NCBI RefSeq assembly: GCF_902381825.1
Contig: NZ_LR698973.1
Span: forward strand, 509,179 to 540,600
Direction: 5' to 3'
Source: Pseudocoprococcus catus
GTDB lineage: Bacteria > Bacillota > Clostridia > Lachnospirales > Lachnospiraceae
DNA: 31,422 nucleotides
The notes beneath the pieces are model-generated. The model made no database searches. It was not told the origin of the DNA and saw only the letters and a program-made list of their open reading frames with translations. This document shows positions 26,458 to 31,422 of this stretch, one piece after another. The first letter of the stretch is position 1, and the number at the start of each line of letters is the position of its first letter. Both the position numbers and the translations under genes were made by a program.

Positions 26458-27945
26458 ATGTGCAAAAATAGTGAAATAGAAAGAAATGATGAGCAGCCCT
26501 TGCTTGAGAGACTTGAGGCATATGGGCGCACAGATGTCTATCCGTTTCATATGCCGGGGCATAAGCGGCGCCTGGGTCCAAAAGAGATGGGACATTTATA
26601 TGAAATGGATATTACGGAAATTGATGGATTTGACAATCTGCATGAACCGGAAGGCATCTTAAAAGACGCACAGCTATTTGCGGCGGAGCTGTATCATTCG
26701 GAAGAGACAGCGTTTATTGTCAATGGCAGCACAGCGGGGCTTCTTGCAGCGATTGCCGGAATATGCCGGGATGGCGGAGAAATCCTTGCAGCAAGGAACT
26801 GTCATAAGGCGGTATATCACGCCATTGAGCTGCATCATTTGAAACCTTATTATATTTATCCTCCAATAAATACAAAATACGGGATAAACGAAGGAATTTA
26901 TCCACAAGATGTTGAAAAAATGTGGATAACTCACCAAAATATCCAGGCAATTGTGATTACATCTCCAACATATGATGGTGTGGTATCAGATATTGAGGCA
27001 ATCTGTGAGATTGCACACAGGCATCGTGTACCGGTGATTGTGGATGAGGCGCATGGTGCACATTTTTGTTTTTCAGATTATTTTCCAAAAAGTGCAGTGG
27101 CATGCGGTGCGGATGTGGTTATCCAGAGCACGCATAAGACGCTGCCTGCAATGACACAGACGGCTTTAATCCATTTGAATGGGGATTTGATCGATAGAGA
27201 AAGAATCAGAAGAATGCTGACCATTTACCAGACCAGCAGTCCGTCATATATTTTGATGGGGAGTATTGATGGTTGTCTGCACATGTTGTCAGAAAATGGT
27301 AAAATGTTATATAAGGCATACACAGAACGACTGCAGAAACTGAGAAATGCCATTCATGAGCAATGCCGTTGGATTAAGCTTCCTGAGTACGAAGAGCTGG
27401 ACGCTGCATGTTCAAAGGATTATGACAAGTCAAAAATAGTTTTGTCGGTGAGAAATACAGGCATGACAGGCAGACAATTTCATGAGATACTGTTACATGA
27501 TTACCATCTTCAGATGGAAATGGTTTCAGCAGAATATGTGCTTGCCATGACGGCGGTGGGAGACTCAGAAGAAGGCTATGAGCGGCTTCTTCATGCGCTG
27601 GTGGAGACAGATGCGAAGATCAATGAGATGCTTGCACAAAACGAAGCCAAAAAGGATGCTTTGGATGAAGAGGAGAAGCTGCATGACTGGGCGAAACTTC
27701 CGGTTGTCAGTCAGAAAATGACCATTTACGATGCAGAACAAAGAAAAAAGATTTTGTGCAGGCTGGATGATGCTGCAGGCGAAATTGCGGCGGACTATAT
27801 TTATCTGTATCCACCGGGAATTCCGATTGTAACGCCGGGGGAGATGATTACAGGGGCGGTCATTGGTACGATTCATTGGTGGCTGTCAGATGGACTGCAT
27901 GTCAGCGGCGTGTATGAGGAACGGGATGTTCGGATTATTTGCTGA
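26458..27945 (+). CDS. Orn/Lys/Arg decarboxylase family PLP enzyme (YaaO-like)
   Basis: A 495-residue fold-type I PLP enzyme. YPFHMPGHKR near the N-terminus is a signature of the basic-amino-acid decarboxylase group. IVDEAHGAH (about 194-202) carries the PLP-binding aspartate, and STHKTLPAMTQTA holds the Schiff-base lysine K227. The C-terminal domain ends in the typical YPPGIPIVTPGE segment. The short form without the N-terminal wing resembles YaaO/SpeA-type enzymes of Bacillus. Lysine, arginine or ornithine specificity is not decidable here. The TTG at 26449 is in frame, but GGAGA 9 nt before ATG 26458 favours the latter. Two perfect inverted DnaA boxes lie within the coding sequence. It heads the cluster to trmN6. 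Confidence 0.92.
   Translation: MCKNSEIERNDEQPLLERLEAYGRTDVYPFHMPGHKRRLGPKEMGHLYEMDITEIDGFDNLHEPEGILKDAQLFAAELYHSEETAFIVNGSTAGLLAAIAGICRDGGEILAARNCHKAVYHAIELHHLKPYYIYPPINTKYGINEGIYPQDVEKMWITHQNIQAIVITSPTYDGVVSDIEAICEIAHRHRVPVIVDEAHGAHFCFSDYFPKSAVACGADVVIQSTHKTLPAMTQTALIHLNGDLIDRERIRRMLTIYQTSSPSYILMGSIDGCLHMLSENGKMLYKAYTERLQKLRNAIHEQCRWIKLPEYEELDAACSKDYDKSKIVLSVRNTGMTGRQFHEILLHDYHLQMEMVSAEYVLAMTAVGDSEEGYERLLHALVETDAKINEMLAQNEAKKDALDEEEKLHDWAKLPVVSQKMTIYDAEQRKKILCRLDDAAGEIAADYIYLYPPGIPIVTPGEMITGAVIGTIHWWLSDGLHVSGVYEERDVRIIC
26898..26929. promoter_or_regulatory. Pair of perfect inverted DnaA boxes inside a coding gene
   Basis: TTATCCACA (26898-26906) and TGTGGATAA (26921-26929), head to head with a 14-bp gap, within the decarboxylase gene about 14.5 kb from the origin. 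They could be a DnaA-titration or regulatory site. Binding is not demonstrated. Confidence 0.45.
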
Positions 27946-27997
27946 GAATCGTTTGCCGGGAATTGGGTGGAACGCTGCCTGATGACAGAAAATAGAT

Positions 27998-28045
27998 AAT
28001 AAGAAAAATGGCAATAGAAATAATAAGGAAAATGCCAATAGAAAG
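27998..28045 (+). repeat. Two tandem 24-bp direct repeats before the guanylate-kinase-like gene
   Basis: Units 27998-28021 and 28022-28045 differ at only three positions. They fill most of the 109-bp gap between the decarboxylase and kinase genes and end 9 bp before the kinase ATG. The units are purine-rich (AATAAG, AATAGAAA). Confidence 0.8.
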
Positions 28046-28054
28046 AGAAATGAT

Positions 28055-28639
28055 ATGGGAAAGTTATTTTGCCTGATAGGGAAAAGTGCATCGGGAAAAG
28101 ATGCTATCTTCAGATATTTGAGGGATAATAAGGAGCTGGGCCTGAAAGAAATTGTGCCGTACACCACCAGACCAATGAGAAAAGGGGAAGAAAACGGCGT
28201 TGGGTACTATTTTGTTGATCAGGCCGCTTATGAAAAAATGTGTCAGAACGGAAAAGTCATTGAAAGCAGGACCTATGAGACAATAAACGGACCGTGGCAT
28301 TATTTTACGGTGGATGACGGACAGATTCGTCTGGACAGGGATAATGCGATTTTGATCGGTACGCTGGAAGTGTATAATCAGATGAAACGGTATTTCGGGG
28401 AAGAACAGGTTGTGCCCCTTTATATTGAAGTGGAAGACGGTCTGCGTTTAGAACGTGCCCTTGCCAGAGAAAGGATGCAGGATGTGCCGAATTATGCTGA
28501 GTTATGTCGGCGTTATCTGGCAGATCGACAGGATTTTTCGGAGGAAAAAATTGCTGAAGCGGGCATTTTAAAACGCTACGAAAATATTGATTTTGATGCA
28601 TGCTGCCGGGAGATTGTCCGTGATGTGAAGATATTTTGA
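28055..28639 (+). CDS. Guanylate-kinase-like P-loop nucleotide kinase (diverged)
   Basis: 194 residues. P-loop GKSASGKD (about 9-16) and the GMP-region motif YTTRPMRKGEENGVGYYFV are clearly of the guanylate-kinase fold, and the C-terminus has the lid-type RRYLADRQDF. The second half of the nucleotide-monophosphate site differs from true Gmk: the usual GNxYGT is replaced by INGPWHYFT, and the acidic D-x-D/QG segment by ILIGTLEVYNQ. It is likely a paralogue; a canonical gmk would be expected elsewhere. It occupies the position that tmk holds in the Bacillus yaaO-tmk-holB cluster. The ribosome site is weak (AGAAAGAGAAA), suggesting low expression or coupling. Confidence 0.85.
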   Translation: MGKLFCLIGKSASGKDAIFRYLRDNKELGLKEIVPYTTRPMRKGEENGVGYYFVDQAAYEKMCQNGKVIESRTYETINGPWHYFTVDDGQIRLDRDNAILIGTLEVYNQMKRYFGEEQVVPLYIEVEDGLRLERALARERMQDVPNYAELCRRYLADRQDFSEEKIAEAGILKRYENIDFDACCREIVRDVKIF

Positions 28640-28704
28640 AAGAATAAATGAATAAAAATTCACAGTGTAAAAAAGCATCAATTGTACAAAAAATAGTGAA
28701 TATA

Positions 28705-28713
28705 TGTTATACT
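28705..28713 (+). promoter_or_regulatory. Possible extended -10 promoter before holB
   Basis: TGTTATACT (TG at 28705, -10 at 28708-28713) lies 20 bp before the holB start. A TTGTAC at 28682 is 20 bp from the -10, a poor distance. The 93-bp gap contains no hairpin terminator. Confidence 0.4.
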
Positions 28714-28732
28714 GTTGGTAGAGGTGATATGT

Positions 28733-29722
28733 ATGACAGGTTTCGGCGATATTATCGGACATGAACAGATTATTGAACATTTTAGGAGTGCACTTAAGAA
28801 TCATCAGGTCTCTCACGCTTATATATTAAACGGTGAGAACGGTTCAGGAAAGAATATGCTGGCGAAAGCTTTTGCGAAGGCGCTGGTGTGTGAGGCAGGA
28901 TATGGTGATTCATGTAATATGTGTCGGGCGTGCCATCAGTTTGACAGCGGCAATCACCCGGATGTGAAATGGATTACCCATGAGAAAGCGAACAGCATCG
29001 GTGTAGATGAAGTTCGTGAACAGATTAATAATGACATTGTGATTAAGCCATACAGCAGCAAATATAAAGTTTATATTATAGATGAAGCTGAGAAGATGAC
29101 AGTTCAGGCTCAGAATGCCCTTCTGAAGACCATTGAGGAACCGCCGGAATATGCAGTGATTCTTTTTCTGACGAATACGTTGGATGTACTGCTTCAGACT
29201 GTTCGTTCAAGATGTATTATTATGAATCTGAGAAGCGTGGATACGAAGCTGATCCAGCAGTATCTGATGCAGAAGTATCAGCTGCCGGATTATCAGGCCA
29301 GAGTATGTGCAGCCTATGCGCAGGGTAATGTCGGTAAGGCAATCATGATGGCGACTTCCGAACATTTCAGGGAAATGCAGGATTTCCTTCTGAGACTCCT
29401 GAAACGAGTGGATGATATGGAAGTATATGAAATTGTTGCAGCTATTCATGATATGACCACTTATAAAATGGATATCAGAGATCTGATCGATCTGATGATG
29501 GTCTGGTATCGGGATGTCCTGATCCTCAAAGCGACAGAGGATATCAACCAACTGGTGTATCAGGACGAGCACAAGTACCTTCAGAAGAAAGCTACGACGT
29601 CTTCTTATGAAGGACTGAATAACATTATGGAGGCATTGGAGAAGGCAAAAGTACGTCTGAATGCCAATGTTAATTTTGATATTACGATGGAGATGCTGCT
29701 ATTAACAATAAAGGAGAATTAA
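28733..29722 (+). CDS. holB: DNA polymerase III subunit delta prime (clamp-loader)
   Basis: 329 residues from MTGFGDIIGHEQ, the usual N-terminus; the frame opens six codons earlier, but GAGGTGA 5 nt upstream supports this ATG. A P-loop GENGSGKN (34-41) is retained. Zinc-binding cysteines are C53, C61, C64 and C67. YIIDEAEKMTVQAQNALLKT carries Walker B and the SRC-like motif follows (RSRCIIMNLR). It loads the DnaN clamp with tau and delta. The stop codon is one base before the ricT ATG, so the two genes are cotranscribed and likely coupled. Confidence 0.95.
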   Translation: MTGFGDIIGHEQIIEHFRSALKNHQVSHAYILNGENGSGKNMLAKAFAKALVCEAGYGDSCNMCRACHQFDSGNHPDVKWITHEKANSIGVDEVREQINNDIVIKPYSSKYKVYIIDEAEKMTVQAQNALLKTIEEPPEYAVILFLTNTLDVLLQTVRSRCIIMNLRSVDTKLIQQYLMQKYQLPDYQARVCAAYAQGNVGKAIMMATSEHFREMQDFLLRLLKRVDDMEVYEIVAAIHDMTTYKMDIRDLIDLMMVWYRDVLILKATEDINQLVYQDEHKYLQKKATTSSYEGLNNIMEALEKAKVRLNANVNFDITMEMLLLTIKEN

Positions 29723-29723
29723 A

Positions 29724-30626
29724 ATGGTAAAGGTAATTGGCGTGAGATTCCGAAACGCAGGTAAGATCTATTATTTTGACCCGCTGGATCTGGATATAGA
29801 AGTGGGGCAGAATGTGATTGTGGAGACTGCGAGAGGTATTGAATATGGCCATGTGCTCATTGCACCGCGTGAAGTAGACGACAGCAAAGTGATACAGCCT
29901 TTGAAGGCTGTCATTCGTCTTGCAACACCGGAAGACGATGAGATTGAACACAAGAATAAAGAGAAAGAGAAAGACGCATTTAAGATCTGCCTTGAGAAGA
30001 TTGCCAAGCACAAACTGCAGATGAAGCTGATTGATGCGGAATATACATTTGACAACAATAAAGTCCTTTTTTACTTTACGGCAGACGGACGAATTGATTT
30101 CCGTGAGCTGGTGAAGGATCTGGCTTCGGTATTCAAGACACGTATCGAACTGCGCCAGATTGGTGTCCGTGATGAGACGAAGATCATGGGCGGTATCGGT
30201 ATCTGCGGCAGAAGCCTCTGCTGTCATACATTTTTGTCGGAATTTGCACCTGTGTCGATTAAGATGGCGAAGGAACAGAATTTATCTTTGAATCCGACAA
30301 AGATCAGCGGTGTCTGCGGCCGACTGATGTGCTGTCTGAAGAATGAAGAGGAGACGTATGAGTGGCTCAACAGCAAGCTGCCGAATATCGGTGATCGTGT
30401 GACGACAGATGATGGCTTTAAAGGTGAAGTACAGAGTGTCAGTGTACTGAGACAGCTTGTGAAGGTGATCGTCACCCTTGAGAATGACGAGAAAGAGATC
30501 CGTGAGTATAAGGTAAGCCAGCTGAAGTTCCGTCCGAAACGCCGCAGAGATAAAGGCAATGTGAATGATGCGGAGCTGAAAGCCCTTGAGGCGATGGACC
30601 GTAAGGAAGGAAAGTCATCATTATAA
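29724..30626 (+). CDS. ricT: PSP1-domain protein RicT (YaaT)
   Basis: 300 residues of the RicT family. The N-terminal part (VKVIGVRFRNAGKIYYFDP) is followed by the PSP1 C-terminal core with cysteines at C161, C166, C167, C198, C203 and C204, in ICGRSLCCHTF and VCGRLMCCL. In Bacillus RicT with RicA and RicF forms an iron-sulfur complex that controls RNase Y cleavage and sporulation phosphorelay traffic. RicA and RicF are not encoded in this window. AAAGGAG is 7 nt upstream. The stop codon TAA shares its last base with the next gene's ATG. Confidence 0.95.
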   Translation: MVKVIGVRFRNAGKIYYFDPLDLDIEVGQNVIVETARGIEYGHVLIAPREVDDSKVIQPLKAVIRLATPEDDEIEHKNKEKEKDAFKICLEKIAKHKLQMKLIDAEYTFDNNKVLFYFTADGRIDFRELVKDLASVFKTRIELRQIGVRDETKIMGGIGICGRSLCCHTFLSEFAPVSIKMAKEQNLSLNPTKISGVCGRLMCCLKNEEETYEWLNSKLPNIGDRVTTDDGFKGEVQSVSVLRQLVKVIVTLENDEKEIREYKVSQLKFRPKRRRDKGNVNDAELKALEAMDRKEGKSSL

Positions 30627-31360
30627 TGGATTATTTATTACCCGGTGAAAGATTTGACGAACTTCAAAGAAATGGCTACCGTATTATTCAGAATCCGGCA
30701 AAGTTTTGCTTTGGCATGGATGCTGTTCTGCTTTCGGGTTTTGCACGGGCAAAACGCGGTGAAAGGGTACTGGATCTCGGAACGGGTACAGGCATTATCC
30801 CGATTCTGATGGCAGCGAAGACGGATGGTGAGCATTTTACGGGACTTGAGATACAGGAAGAAAGTGCGGATATGGCGGCCAGAAGTGTAGCCTGCAATGG
30901 GCTTCAGCAGAAGATAGATATTGTCAATGGCGATATCAAAGAGGCATCCGGGATATTCGGGGCTGCTTCTTTTGATGTTGTGACGACGAATCCGCCGTAT
31001 ATGACGGATACCCATGGGCTGAAGAATCCTGATATGCCAAAGGCAATTGCCAGGCATGAAGTATTGTGCACATTGGATGATGTTGTCCGGGAAGGGGCAA
31101 AAGTGTTAAAGCCCGGCGGCAGGTTTTATATGGTGCATCGGCCATTCAGACTGGTTGAGATTTTTCAGACGATGACGAAGTATAAGCTTGAGCCGAAGCA
31201 AATGAAACTGGTGTACCCTATGGCGGACAGAGAACCGAATATGGTGCTGATCGAGGGCATCCGAGGGGCAAAATCCATGATTAAGATTGAAAAGCCTCTA
31301 ATTGTTTATGAGAAGCCCGGCGTTTATACTTCGGAGATCTATGATATCTATGGCTATTAG
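30626..31360 (+). CDS. trmN6: tRNA1(Val) (adenine37-N6)-methyltransferase-like protein (YabB/TrmN6)
   Basis: A 244-residue class I SAM methyltransferase. The SAM loop is VLDLGTGTGIIPILMA (about 48-63), and the N6-adenine/glutamine-type catalytic motif NPPY is at 122-125 in VVTTNPPYMTD. The N-terminal YRIIQNPAKFCFGMDAVLLSGF is the family signature. The target is inferred from the family to be A37 of tRNA-Val. The ATG overlaps the ricT stop by one base (TAATG). In Bacillus yabB also lies downstream of yaaT, with yabA between; yabA is absent here. Confidence 0.93.
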   Translation: MDYLLPGERFDELQRNGYRIIQNPAKFCFGMDAVLLSGFARAKRGERVLDLGTGTGIIPILMAAKTDGEHFTGLEIQEESADMAARSVACNGLQQKIDIVNGDIKEASGIFGAASFDVVTTNPPYMTDTHGLKNPDMPKAIARHEVLCTLDDVVREGAKVLKPGGRFYMVHRPFRLVEIFQTMTKYKLEPKQMKLVYPMADREPNMVLIEGIRGAKSMIKIEKPLIVYEKPGVYTSEIYDIYGY

Positions 31361-31422
31361 AATATGTGCATAGCGATGCAGCAGATAAAATGCAGAAAAA
31401 AAGGCGGATGAATTTTCTCATC
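31361..31422 (+). other. Window end, start of next gene not resolved
   Basis: After trmN6 the 62 bases contain in-frame ATGs at 31390 and 31408 that stay open to the end, with AAAGGCGG directly before the second. rsmI would be expected by synteny, but the few visible codons do not show its N-terminus, so no gene is called. Confidence 0.3.

Noticed and set aside
28008..28076. A 22-codon frame (MAIEIIRKMPIEREMIWESYFA) overlapping the kinase start
   Set aside because: No ribosome site precedes it and it is created by the tandem repeat; a leader-peptide role cannot be supported.
31390..31422. Start of rsmI after trmN6
   Set aside because: Expected by synteny, but the few visible codons do not show the RsmI N-terminus and the ribosome-site spacing is poor.

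Overview
The window is the replication-origin region of a low-GC Gram-positive chromosome. The likely source is a clostridial member of the Firmicutes, most probably family Lachnospiraceae. This rests on AGGAGG-type ribosome sites, the dnaA-dnaN-yaaA-recF-gyrB-gyrA block facing away from rpmH-rnpA-yidD-yidC-jag-mnmE-mnmG-rsmG, a DUF4446 gene beside parB, and the RicT/HolB/TrmN6 cluster. The genus cannot be fixed from the sequence alone. I see no insertion sequence, prophage, CRISPR array or broken gene.

Left arm (1-3288). An rRNA/tRNA-type promoter fires out of the left edge. It is followed by tRNA-Ser(GCU) with its own near-consensus promoter, a two-subunit class I fumarase (alpha then beta, minus strand), and a divergent CLC-family anion transporter that resembles the fluoride-exporting branch. 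A strong two-way terminator separates the transporter from gyrA.

Origin block (3289-12625). On the minus strand, in transcription order, lie dnaA, dnaN, yaaA (S4 domain), recF, gyrB and gyrA. The origin is bipartite. One DnaA-box cluster lies upstream of dnaA, between dnaA and rpmH. The other lies between dnaA and dnaN and carries what looks like the unwinding module: DnaA box, GC-rich patch, DnaA-trio repeats and an AT-rich tract.

Right arm, first part (12626-20341, plus strand). This holds rpmH, rnpA, yidD, yidC and khpB/jag (ribosome, RNase P, membrane insertase), then mnmE, mnmG and rsmG (tRNA wobble-uridine and 16S rRNA modification), and a GNAT acetyltransferase, closed by a two-way terminator.

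Segregation block (20354-25041, minus strand, head-on to the replication fork). It contains parA, parB and a DUF4446 gene, plus argS upstream of them. The parA-argS gap carries three perfect parS sites and one decayed copy. One parS is the core of a 32-bp perfect palindrome placed where the argS terminator should be. Between the parS sites lies a 50-codon open frame, or a structured repeat, of unknown nature.

Right end (25348-31422, plus strand). An anchored alpha/beta-hydrolase-fold protein is followed by a YaaO-like PLP decarboxylase, a diverged guanylate-kinase-like protein, HolB (DNA polymerase III delta prime), RicT (PSP1) and a TrmN6-type tRNA methyltransferase. This resembles the Bacillus yaaO-tmk-yaaQ-yaaR-holB-yaaT-yabA-yabB cluster, with tmk replaced and three genes missing.

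Most of the coding content is conserved housekeeping. The unusual material is in the origin and parS DNA, a few leader structures, and several proteins with altered motifs. I found no convincing new defence or metabolic system.
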